Shown one piece after another: positions 1 through 7,913 of a stretch of 64,000 nucleotides of DNA (positions are counted from its first letter, which is position 1; each line of letters opens with the position of its first letter). The stretch is taken from positions 1 through 64,000 of the forward strand of contig CAWEVI010000043.1 in the NCBI GenBank assembly GCA_963812475.1, read 5' to 3'. The notes beneath the pieces were generated by a model, which saw nothing but the letters and a program-made list of their open reading frames with translations, made no database searches and was not told the origin of the DNA. This stretch comes from JAMXLO01 sp963812475. GTDB taxonomy: Bacteria; Pseudomonadota; Alphaproteobacteria; Acetobacterales; Acetobacteraceae. The position numbers and the translations under genes are program-made.

Positions 1-2
1 CG

Positions 3-1709
3 GCATCCTTGCACGAATCGCTGATGGCGCGGCTCGACCGTTCCGGCGTCGCCAAGCACATCGCGCAGATCGCAGCGGTGATTGGGCGCACCGCGCGGCG
101 CGATATGCTGGCGGCTGTCGCCGCGCTACCCGGGCACGAGCTCGATCAACCGCTGGCGACGCTGCGCGATGCCGGCGTGATGATCAGCGAGTTCGTCGAG
201 GGCGCCGAGGGTTACACCTTCAGCCACGCGCTGCTGCGCGACGCGGCCTATGACAGTCTGGTGCGCGATGACCGGCGCCGCCTGCACCTGCGCGTTGCGC
301 GCGCCCTCGAAGCGCTCGACCCTCAGGCCGTGGCGCAGCGGCCGGAACTGCTGGCGATGCACCTGGCGGAAGGCAACGAGGCGGTGGCTGCGGCTCCGCA
401 CTGGCTGGAGGCGGCGCGGCGCAGCCTGGCGCGCTCGGCGCTGACCGAGGCGACCCGACTGCTCAAACGCGGCCTGGACGCGCTGGAGAAACTGCCGGTC
501 AGCGACCCCGTGCGCCGTCTTCGACTGCAAATGAGCGGCCTGCTGGGGCCCGCTCTGATCGGCCTGAAAGGTCCGGGATCGGCCGAGGCGCAGGCGCTGT
601 ATGCCAGCGCTTACGCATTGTGCAGCGAGATTCCGGAGGAGCCATCACACTTCCCGATCTACTGGGGCTGGTGGCGGGTCTCGCAAACCTTCCACGCCTG
701 GTTGCAACGATCGGATGCGATCCTGCAACGCGCGATCGCGCATGGTCATCCGGAATTTCTGCTGCAGGCACACCACAGCAAGTGGGCGAGCCATTACCAC
801 GCCGGCGACTTCACGCGTTGCTGCGAGCATATCGAGGCCGGGCTGGCGATCTACGAGCGCGGCGATTACCGCCATCACGCCACGCTGTACGGAAACCACG
901 ACCCGAAGGTGTGCGCATACGGCGAGTGGGCGCAGCTGTTGTGGATGCAGGGCCGGCCGCGCAGCGCGTTCGCGGCGGAGCGCAAGGCAATGGTTTGGGC
1001 CGAGTCGCTTGATCATCACGGCAGCCGCGTGCATGCGTCCGATACTGGCCTGCTGCATCAGGTCTATCGCCGCGACTATGCGGAGGTGTTCCGTCGTTCG
1101 GCGGAGCTGGTCACCTTCACCTCGGCGCATGCGATGTCGGACCACCGCTCCAAGGGGCTGATCTTCCGCGGCTGGATCACCGCGATCCAGGAGGATCCGA
1201 TGGCGGGCCTGCGGACCTTGCTGGAAGGACTGGCACATCAGCGCAGCGGCACGGCGCGCGAGGACTTTCCGGTCTATCTCTGCCTGCTCGCCGAGGCCCA
1301 GATGGCAGCCGGCCTCCCCGAGCAGGGGGTCGAGGAACTCAGGCAGGCACTGCCGGAGTTTGACCGGCTGGGGTTACAGTCATGGCGGTCCGAGGTTCTG
1401 CGCGTGCTGGGTGAAGCGACACTCGCGGCCGATCCGACAGCGATCGATCGGGCCGACACGCTATTCGGCGAGGCTGCGCGCATCGCGGACCAGCAGGGCG
1501 CCGCGATGCTGCGGCTGCGCACAGCGGTCAGCATGGCGCGCCTCGACCTGCGGCTCGACCGGGTGCGGGAGGGTGCGCGGCAACTCGAGACGGCGCTTGC
1601 GGGAATCGCCGAGGACGACGACGGGCACGACCTGCGTGAGGCACGCTCGATGGCAGCCCGGCTACGCGCCCGGCTCGGAACTGTTGCTGCGATCAAGGGC
1701 CCGCCATGA
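3..1709 (+). CDS. TPR/AAA-type signalling protein, C-terminal part (5' truncated)
   Basis: Only the C-terminal part is present: the frame is open to the left edge, and the first residues (ASLHESLMARLDR) match the end of an AAA/STAND ATPase module as found in large adenylate-cyclase or LuxR-like regulators. The rest, about 560 residues, is helical and rich in Ala, Leu and Arg, consistent with a TPR-type repeat array. No catalytic domain remains in the window. The stop overlaps the start of the next gene (ATGA), so it is translationally coupled to the YcaO gene and probably belongs to that cluster as sensor or regulator. The regulatory role is inference. Confidence 0.6.
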   Translation, partial: ASLHESLMARLDRSGVAKHIAQIAAVIGRTARRDMLAAVAALPGHELDQPLATLRDAGVMISEFVEGAEGYTFSHALLRDAAYDSLVRDDRRRLHLRVARALEALDPQAVAQRPELLAMHLAEGNEAVAAAPHWLEAARRSLARSALTEATRLLKRGLDALEKLPVSDPVRRLRLQMSGLLGPALIGLKGPGSAEAQALYASAYALCSEIPEEPSHFPIYWGWWRVSQTFHAWLQRSDAILQRAIAHGHPEFLLQAHHSKWASHYHAGDFTRCCEHIEAGLAIYERGDYRHHATLYGNHDPKVCAYGEWAQLLWMQGRPRSAFAAERKAMVWAESLDHHGSRVHASDTGLLHQVYRRDYAEVFRRSAELVTFTSAHAMSDHRSKGLIFRGWITAIQEDPMAGLRTLLEGLAHQRSGTAREDFPVYLCLLAEAQMAAGLPEQGVEELRQALPEFDRLGLQSWRSEVLRVLGEATLAADPTAIDRADTLFGEAARIADQQGAAMLRLRTAVSMARLDLRLDRVREGARQLETALAGIAEDDDGHDLREARSMAARLRARLGTVAAIKGPP

Positions 1710-2977
1710 GGCTGGACGAATTGCGCGGCGCATGCCCGGACGAAGCTGGAGCCGAGGGCACCAGCCGCTATCACGACGGCGCCCATCGGGCGGTGGATCC
1801 GGCGGCAACGCTCGCCCACATCATGCCATTGGCGCCGCGCATGGGGATCACCCGCATCGCGGTGCTGACCGGGCTCGACAGCATCGGCATTCCGGTGGCG
1901 GCGGCGGTGCGGCCGAACTCCCGCAGCATTGCCCAGCACCAGGGCAAGGGCGCGACGCTCACGGCCGCCAAGGTGTCCGCGGTCATGGAGGCGGCCGAGA
2001 CCTACCACGCTGAAACCATCACGCTGCCGTTGCGGCTGGCATCGTTCGACGAGCTGGGTGCGGCGGCGGCTGCGCCGGCATGCTTGCCGCTTGCGCCCGC
2101 TGGAGCCGCGCTCGGCAAGGCGGCGACGGCGGAACGGATTCTGTGGGTCACGGCCCAGGAACTGATGGCTGGAGCGCCGCTTTGGGTGCCGTTTGAGCTG
2201 GTCAGCACCGACTTTACCCAGCTGCCGCCGGCGGGTGGTGCGATTTTCCAGGCCACGACCAACGGCCTCGCCGCCGGCAACACCTGGCTGGAGGCGATTC
2301 TGCACGCGCTGTACGAGGTGGTCGAGCGCGATGCGGTGGCAATCTGGCGCGCCGCCGGCGCTGCCGCGCAAGATGCGCGGGCAGTCGATCTGGAGACTGT
2401 CGATGCCGCCGAGTGCCGGCGACTACTGGCGCTGTTCGCGCGCGCGGGCATGAGGCTGCGGGTCTGGGATGTCAGCTCGGATGTGCGCCTGCCGGTCTTC
2501 GTCTGCCTTGTGCAATCGGACGATGATACCGATGGCGTCGAACCTCAGCTCGGCACAGGCTGCCACGCTGCGCGCGAGATCGCACTGTCACGGGCGCTGA
2601 CAGAAGCGGCGCAGGCTCGGGTGGCGGTGATCTCGGGTGCGCGGGACGATTTCGTACCGGCGGACTACAGCGCGGCCAGACGCGCCCGGCAGTGGGCTAT
2701 TGCCTCGCACTGGCTGCGCTCGCCGGCGCGGCGTGGCTTCACCGAGGCACCCGACCGGGCGACGACCAACGACCACGCCCAGGAGCTCGAAAACCTCCTG
2801 GCGGCCCTGCATGCCGCCGGCGTGCGTCAGGCGGCATGGGTCGATCTCAGCCAGCCGGAGATCGGAATTCCCGTGGTGCGCGCGATCGTGCCGGGTCTTG
2901 AGGGGCCGTGGACGCCGGAAAACGGCGAATATGCGCCCGGCCCGCGGGCTCGGGCGGCGCGCGAGGCTGTCGCATGA
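1706..2977 (+). CDS. YcaO-family ATP-dependent cyclodehydratase/thioamidase
   Basis: This is a 423-residue YcaO protein. YcaO enzymes phosphorylate a peptide backbone amide with ATP to make azolines or, with TfuA, thioamides. Hallmarks seen: the GLDSIGIPVAAAVRPNSRS stretch (about residues 57-74), the ATP/Mg motif with E95 and E98 in SAVMEAAETYHAE, and the second ExxER motif (E204, E207, R208). The C-terminus has no PxPxP tail, in line with non-azole YcaO proteins. The start overlaps the upstream stop and the stop overlaps the tfuA start, both ATGA. The pairing with TfuA makes backbone thioamidation a real option; which reaction occurs cannot be told from sequence. Confidence 0.88.
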   Translation: MRLDELRGACPDEAGAEGTSRYHDGAHRAVDPAATLAHIMPLAPRMGITRIAVLTGLDSIGIPVAAAVRPNSRSIAQHQGKGATLTAAKVSAVMEAAETYHAETITLPLRLASFDELGAAAAAPACLPLAPAGAALGKAATAERILWVTAQELMAGAPLWVPFELVSTDFTQLPPAGGAIFQATTNGLAAGNTWLEAILHALYEVVERDAVAIWRAAGAAAQDARAVDLETVDAAECRRLLALFARAGMRLRVWDVSSDVRLPVFVCLVQSDDDTDGVEPQLGTGCHAAREIALSRALTEAAQARVAVISGARDDFVPADYSAARRARQWAIASHWLRSPARRGFTEAPDRATTNDHAQELENLLAALHAAGVRQAAWVDLSQPEIGIPVVRAIVPGLEGPWTPENGEYAPGPRARAAREAVA

Positions 2978-4116
2978 ACGCGGTCGTGTTCCTGGGTCCG
3001 ACGCTGCCGCGCGCCGAGGCCGAAGACCTGCTACCGGCAACCTACCTTCCGCCGGCCCGGCAGGGCGACATCTATCGGGCGGTACGCGCGCTACGGCCGG
3101 TGACGGTGGGCCTGGTGGATGGCCGTTTCCTCGACACGGGCACGGTCTGGCATCGCGAGATTCTGTGGGCGCTGTCGGAGGGCGTCCATGTGTTCGGGGC
3201 CGCCAGTATGGGCGCGCTGCGGGCGGCCGAGCTGGCGCCGTTCGGGATGCGCGGCATCGGTAAGGTGTTCGCGGCCTATCGCGACGGATGCTGGCCGGGC
3301 GATCCCGGCGCGTTCGAGGATGACGACGAGGTTGCGGTGGTTCACGCGCCGCCCGAACTTGGGGGCGCTGCGCTATCCGATGCCATGGTGGATCTGCGCG
3401 CGACGCTGGCCTCCGCCGAGGCCGCCGGCGTCGTGGCTACCTCCGACCGCCACCTGCTGATCGAGGCGTTGAGGTGCCGGTCGTTCGCCGAGCGGAGCGT
3501 TGCCGCGCTGCTCGAGGACGCGGCCCGACTGCTGGACGCGGCGACGGTGCGTCGGCTCGCGGCCTGGGTGCCCGCCAACAAGGTCGAACGCAAGCGGCTG
3601 GACGCAATCGAGATGCTACGGGCCATGGCGGCACTGCTGGCGACGGCGCCGGCGCGCTTCACCGCCGACTTCGTGATGCAGCAGCCGCTGTTCTGGCGGC
3701 GCTTCGTCGCCCAGTGCGAAACCGAGGACGCGGAGGCGCTCGATCCGGCGGCACGGCGCGTGCTCGAACGGCTGCGACGCGATCCAAAGGCCTGGCATGC
3801 CTGCGCGCGCGCCGCCCTCGGCCGCCTGCCGCTGGCTGGCAGCGGAACGATGGTCGAGGCGGAGGTATCGCCGCACCGTGGCCTCGACCGACTGCGGCGC
3901 GAACGCGGACTTTGGCGACGCAGCGATCTGCTTGCATGGGTGGAGGCGAACGGGCTGGACGAGGCGGGGCTGGAGCGGCTGATGCTGCGCGAGGGCGAAC
4001 TCGACCGCGCCGCCGCGGAGACACCGCCCGGGTTGCTCCGGGCGATGGCCGATCACCTGCGACTGAGTGGTGCGTTTGCCGCGATCCTGCGGGACGCGGG
4101 CGGCGCTCCGCCATGA
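2974..4116 (+). CDS. TfuA-like protein (YcaO partner)
   Basis: This 380-residue protein carries the TfuA core at its N-terminus: MNAVVFLGPTLPR (residues 1-13), LPPARQGDIYRAV (25-37), and GAASMGALRAAEL (75-87). TfuA was named from the trifolitoxin operon and works with YcaO proteins, in some systems supplying sulfur for peptide thioamides. The C-terminal 200 residues are helical and arginine-rich and are not assigned. An upstream in-frame start at 2908 exists, but the ATGA overlap with ycaO at 2974 is the natural start. Its own stop overlaps the protease start (ATGA at 4113). Confidence 0.85.
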   Translation: MNAVVFLGPTLPRAEAEDLLPATYLPPARQGDIYRAVRALRPVTVGLVDGRFLDTGTVWHREILWALSEGVHVFGAASMGALRAAELAPFGMRGIGKVFAAYRDGCWPGDPGAFEDDDEVAVVHAPPELGGAALSDAMVDLRATLASAEAAGVVATSDRHLLIEALRCRSFAERSVAALLEDAARLLDAATVRRLAAWVPANKVERKRLDAIEMLRAMAALLATAPARFTADFVMQQPLFWRRFVAQCETEDAEALDPAARRVLERLRRDPKAWHACARAALGRLPLAGSGTMVEAEVSPHRGLDRLRRERGLWRRSDLLAWVEANGLDEAGLERLMLREGELDRAAAETPPGLLRAMADHLRLSGAFAAILRDAGGAPP

Positions 4117-5516
4117 GGCGGGTGGCGGTGCCGGGCACCCGATTCCGGCTGTTCCCCGAATACGCATCCGGCTACGCGGAGCCCGAGACGGTGACTGTCT
4201 CGCCCCCTGCCGGCAGCCTCGGCTGCGGCCCGGCGGACGCAACGATGTATGTGGCCAACCCGACTCTCAAAACCGAGCCTTACGCACCGCCCACGACCAT
4301 GCCGCCCTGGCGCGGGCCTCAGTACCTGCCGGCGACGCCCAACCGGGCCGGGCATTTCGACCATATTCCGGTCGAGGCGCCGGAGTTCCTCGCGGCCCAC
4401 ATATACGGAACGGTGCGACACACACTGGACGTCTGGGAATGGTATCTTGAGCATCGGGTGACCTGGTGGCACGCGGCGTTCCTGCCGCGCATCGAGCTGG
4501 TGCCCGTCGTCACCGGATGGCCCAACGCGCATTCGGGCCCGGGCTTCATCGAGACTGGCATGATGCCCAACGAAACCGGGCGCGAGCAGCTGCTTGCGCT
4601 CAATTTCAACGTCATCGGACATGAGACCGGCCATGCGATCCTGTTCTCGCAGGTCGGCGTGCCGCCGCCGGATCAGGTCACCGGCGCGTATCTCGCGTTC
4701 CACGAAAGCTTCTCCGATCTCATCGGGATGATTGCCGCGATGAGCTTCGCGTCGGTCACGCGCAAGCTGCTGGCGCAGACCGGCGGCAATCTGTATGCGG
4801 CCAATCTGGTCAATCGGCTGGGCAAGCTGTCGGATCGGGAACAGGTCCGCATCGCCGACAATGTGACGATCATGGAGGACGTTGCGGGTCTGCGGCTGCT
4901 ACCCGATGGCAGCTGGTTCGACCCGTTGGGCGAAAACCGCAACCAGCACGCGCTCGGCGAGCCGCTGACCGGGGCGATCTTCGACATGTTGGTGGAGATC
5001 TTCCAGGACGGGCTGGTGCGGCGTGGCGCGATTGCGCCCGATCAGGACACGCGCGGCTGGACGCGCGAAGAGGTCGAAGCGTCGTTCGCCGAACTGCATC
5101 TGCAATCGACGCGCGCCCTGGCGTGCTTCGGCGCTGAATTCAAGGCCGCGATCGACGACGCGCGCGACGTGCTCGGCTGCGCGATGGCACATGCAATGCG
5201 CACGCTGAACCCCGAGACGCTGAGCTTCGAGCGGGTCGCCGCGCGGATGCTTGAAGCCAGCGCCGGGCACGGACAGGGGCATATACTGCCGGCGATGCTC
5301 GACGATTTCCTGTGGCGCGGGATCGATCCGCGGCCGTTCCTGACGATCGATGTGGCGCGCGACCCGATGCGGCGTCCGGGCCGCACACGCCGCACGCTGC
5401 GTGCAATCGAACCGGGCGCGCACCCCCGGTGCGGCTGCGGCGACCCCTTCGCTTTCATTTTCGCGCGCCGGCTGATGCCGCATTCTCACCGCGAGGATGC
5501 GGCGGCCATGTTATGA
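4113..5516 (+). CDS. Gluzincin zinc metallopeptidase of the YcaO-TfuA cluster
   Basis: This is a 467-residue protein. The zinc-protease motif HETGH sits at residues 170-174. HESFSD follows at 197-202, so E198 is the likely third zinc ligand, as in thermolysin-like (M4/M36) gluzincins. No signal peptide or membrane segment is visible, so it probably acts in the cytosol. The start at 4113 overlaps the tfuA stop; the same frame is open further upstream but reads only through tfuA. The coupling suggests it processes the product of the cluster, for example removing a leader from the candidate substrate encoded next. That substrate assignment is inference. Confidence 0.75.
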   Translation: MRRVAVPGTRFRLFPEYASGYAEPETVTVSPPAGSLGCGPADATMYVANPTLKTEPYAPPTTMPPWRGPQYLPATPNRAGHFDHIPVEAPEFLAAHIYGTVRHTLDVWEWYLEHRVTWWHAAFLPRIELVPVVTGWPNAHSGPGFIETGMMPNETGREQLLALNFNVIGHETGHAILFSQVGVPPPDQVTGAYLAFHESFSDLIGMIAAMSFASVTRKLLAQTGGNLYAANLVNRLGKLSDREQVRIADNVTIMEDVAGLRLLPDGSWFDPLGENRNQHALGEPLTGAIFDMLVEIFQDGLVRRGAIAPDQDTRGWTREEVEASFAELHLQSTRALACFGAEFKAAIDDARDVLGCAMAHAMRTLNPETLSFERVAARMLEASAGHGQGHILPAMLDDFLWRGIDPRPFLTIDVARDPMRRPGRTRRTLRAIEPGAHPRCGCGDPFAFIFARRLMPHSHREDAAAML

Positions 5517-5607
5517 GCGCGCACAGGGTCCTTTTGGCGCGCTATCGTCAACGGCAACGACAAGAGGATCGTCACGCAACAAAGCTGAACCAAAAAGGGC
5601 ATGGAAA

Positions 5608-6378
5608 ATGGCAATTCAACCATATCTCGGCGAAGGCCTGCTGGCGCCCGGCATCATCCGTCTGTTCGGGCGGGAATTCGAAGGGCTGACGCTGGGCGTG
5701 CAGGGGCTCGGGATCGATCCCACCTCAAACAATCCGATCGTGCTGCAGGAGCAGATCGACGGCCTGACACAGCGGCTCGACGTTTTGGACCCGCCCGGAG
5801 CGGCTGGAGCGGCCGCACCCCCCGCAGCGTCCCCGCCGCCTGACCCGGGCGATGATCCGATCGCGCTGCAGCAGCAGATCGACAGACTGACCCGGCGGCT
5901 TCGCGCCTTGGGTCCGCCGCGCGGCCCGGACGATGATCCGGGTGATGATCCGGACAGGCAGCCGCAGGACGGCATCGCGCGGCTCGCGCGCATCTATGGC
6001 TTCAGCTATCTGGGCAACTACTACAAGATTGCCAATCCGCCGGTGCTGCGTGTGTTCGGCCAGGGCTTCCGCGTCCGCCCGGGCCTGGCGCCAGAGAACC
6101 ACATGGACATCCTCGGCGTCGAGTTCAAAGACGAGGACTTCGTGCGCGGCATCCGCATGTGGGCGGTGGACCAACTGGACGTTGTCGTGAGGATCGACAT
6201 TACGATCGGCTGGCTGCGTGAGTTGCTGCTCGACAACGACATGTCGCCGGAGACCAACGTCACCGGCAATGGCAGCGGCGGCCGGGCCGACGTGGTCGGC
6301 CGCGACAGCGGACTGGTCGGACGGGACAGCGGTCTCGTGGGACGCGACAGCGGTTTCGTCGGCCGTTCGCGACGCTAG
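5608..6378 (+). CDS. Candidate YcaO-TfuA substrate with C-terminal heptad repeats
   Basis: A 256-residue protein that I do not recognise as a known family. It has an N-terminal segment (1-35) containing IIRLFGREFEGL. Two copies of an amphipathic module follow (NPIVLQEQIDGLTQRL at 42 and DPIALQQQIDRLTRRL at 83) with Pro/Asp-rich linkers. A globular-looking domain spans about 121-212. A Gly-rich linker leads to three VGRDSGL/F units (230-250) and the tail VGRSRR. It contains no Cys, so only Ser/Thr or Gly positions in the repeats could be YcaO targets. It follows the protease gene by 91 bp. The start is the ATG at 5608 behind an AAAAGGG-like site. Precursor status is a proposal. Confidence 0.6.
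   Translation: MAIQPYLGEGLLAPGIIRLFGREFEGLTLGVQGLGIDPTSNNPIVLQEQIDGLTQRLDVLDPPGAAGAAAPPAASPPPDPGDDPIALQQQIDRLTRRLRALGPPRGPDDDPGDDPDRQPQDGIARLARIYGFSYLGNYYKIANPPVLRVFGQGFRVRPGLAPENHMDILGVEFKDEDFVRGIRMWAVDQLDVVVRIDITIGWLRELLLDNDMSPETNVTGNGSGGRADVVGRDSGLVGRDSGLVGRDSGFVGRSRR
6295..6357 (+). repeat. Three tandem 21-nt units encoding VGRDSGL/F
   Basis: Three successive in-frame 21-nt units encode VGRDSGL, VGRDSGL and VGRDSGF, then a partial fourth (VGRSRR) reaches the stop. The units differ at several synonymous third positions (for example CGC/CGG/CGC, GGA/GGT/GGT) while the peptide stays nearly fixed. That is the pattern expected when selection acts on the peptide rather than from very recent slippage. 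Confidence 0.8.
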
Positions 6379-6699
6379 CCCGACTTATTCAGTGCACGGC
6401 GGCGGTTCGTTGGCGGGCATGGTACCGATGTCTGGAGTTAACCAGCGATAGGGTGCTGACGCCACTCGCGACGCCAGCGCAGTATCCACCATGCCCACCA
6501 ACGACGACGGTGCGCGTTGCCAAGGTATCAGTCACCGTGGCAAACCAATGCGAGGCAAATTGTAATCACAGAAGTTTCGGTGGTGCTGGCCCATCGCCGG
6601 TTGCTCGATCGGCGCGCCAGCGACAAAGTCCCCGACGGATTCTCGTTGAGACCGCTTGACCAATGGGGCAAGCTGGCCCGGACCAGGGAGGGTTGCCCC
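6379..6699. other. Intergenic gap, no gene seen
   Basis: The 321 bp between the candidate substrate and the secreted-protein gene hold no ORF with a credible ribosome site. A 68-codon GTG frame at 6453 has no Shine-Dalgarno sequence and is probably chance. No clear hairpin-plus-T terminator is visible. A promoter for the following gene would be expected here. Confidence 0.5.
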
Positions 6700-7176
6700 A
6701 TGCGTCGTACGAGCTTCGTCGGAATTTTGATGCTCGCTGCCTGCGTACTCCCGGCGCATGCAGCCGTCCTTATTACAGCCCAGGATGCTCAATTGCCGCG
6801 TGCGGCGCCAGCAGGCACGCAGACGCCTCCGGGTGGCGCCGCGGCTGGTTATGACAAGGATCGCGGAACGCCCACACGCCCGCCGGATGTCGTCATCCAG
6901 TCGCCGACGGGACCTGTCGCATCGCCATTTCCACTGCGCGTCACATTCACGCCGCACAATGGCGCACGCATCGATCCGAACGGCGTGACAGTGACGCTCC
7001 TGACCAAGCCGGAAGTCGACCTGACAGACCGTGTGCGGCCGTATCTGTCGGCACGTGGAGTGAATTTCGTACAGGCAGAGGCTCCGCCAGGCCAATACCG
7101 CGTTCGGATCGAACTGATCGATGACGCCGGGCATACCGGGGCTGCCACGGTCGATCTGCAGGTGCAGCGTCCGTGA
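6700..7176 (+). CDS. Secreted protein with Ig-like/CopC-like C-terminal domain
   Basis: A 158-residue protein with a clear Sec signal peptide (MRRTSFVGILMLAACVLPAHAA, cleavage near residue 21), so it is periplasmic or exported. After a Pro/Gly-rich linker, residues about 65-157 look like a small beta-sandwich: FPLRVTFTPHNGARIDPNGV, then a C-terminal GQYRVRIELIDDAGHTG strand pair. This resembles bacterial Ig-like or CopC-like domains, but no ligand residues can be assigned. The AGGGAGG site eight bases before the ATG fixes the start. Its stop overlaps the GTG start of the next gene. Confidence 0.65.
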   Translation: MRRTSFVGILMLAACVLPAHAAVLITAQDAQLPRAAPAGTQTPPGGAAAGYDKDRGTPTRPPDVVIQSPTGPVASPFPLRVTFTPHNGARIDPNGVTVTLLTKPEVDLTDRVRPYLSARGVNFVQAEAPPGQYRVRIELIDDAGHTGAATVDLQVQRP

Positions 7177-7898
7177 ACTGTCCATTTTGCGCCGAAGAAA
7201 TCAAGGCCGAGGCGGTGGTCTGCAAACATTGCGGGCGGGATCTCGCGATCGTTCGGCCGGTGCTGCTGCAGCTCCAGGCGCAGTCCGAGCAGATCTCGGC
7301 CTTGAAGGACGAGATGCAGGCGCTTCGGTGCCTGCTCAATTCAAAGTTCAAGTCAAATCCCATATCAGCGAGCCCCATGTCGGTTCGTATCCCCGACGTG
7401 TCCGGCGTCGCGATCGGCCTTGCTTCCGCCCTGCTACTCCTTCTTGTCGCCCATTACATTATCGTCTGGAAGCTCGACCTGGACCGCAAATGGTTGCTGG
7501 GGGCGACGATTCTTGTCCCATACCTCGCTGCGCTCTGCACAAAACCGGTCGCGCGCGTTGCGATCCCGATCCTTGTCGTGCTCTCGCTCGGTCTCGGTAT
7601 CATCTGTGTCGGCGCGATGTCGCTGGTCACGGCCTGGGGCGATGTAGGCATGGCGCTGCCGAACGGCCGGTTGGAATGGCTCAGCGATCTCGGCTGGGTG
7701 CTCAGCGTGGCGCTCAGCTTCATCACCGGCGCCTTGACGCCGCGGGCGTTTGCCGCAGGCACCAAGCTCTTGTTCGAGAGCGGTGAGCTGAAAGCCGAGA
7801 CACACATGGTGCGCGTAGGTCACCTCATAGAGGCCGCCACGCCGATCGTCACTGCGGTGGGCGCCGTTCAGGCCGGTGTGGACAGCCTGCTGAAGTGA
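7173..7898 (+). CDS. Zinc-ribbon multi-pass membrane protein
   Basis: This 241-residue protein starts with a zinc-ribbon (C3xxC6 ... C17xxC20 in CPFCAEEIKAEAVVCKHC). A short helical stretch (about 30-60, probably coiled coil) follows, then four hydrophobic segments between about 75 and 200 (for example GVAIGLASALLLLLVAHYII), and a soluble tail. The GTG start overlaps the upstream stop (GTGA), so it is coupled to the secreted protein. Function unknown. Zinc-ribbon membrane proteins of this kind are widespread and often uncharacterised. Confidence 0.65.
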   Translation: MNCPFCAEEIKAEAVVCKHCGRDLAIVRPVLLQLQAQSEQISALKDEMQALRCLLNSKFKSNPISASPMSVRIPDVSGVAIGLASALLLLLVAHYIIVWKLDLDRKWLLGATILVPYLAALCTKPVARVAIPILVVLSLGLGIICVGAMSLVTAWGDVGMALPNGRLEWLSDLGWVLSVALSFITGALTPRAFAAGTKLLFESGELKAETHMVRVGHLIEAATPIVTAVGAVQAGVDSLLK

Positions 7899-7913
7899 CA
7901 CGCATCTGCCAGG

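Noticed and set aside
6453..6659. 68-codon Cys-containing frame as a second precursor peptide
   Set aside because: GTG start with no ribosome site and no conserved-looking leader; probably chance.
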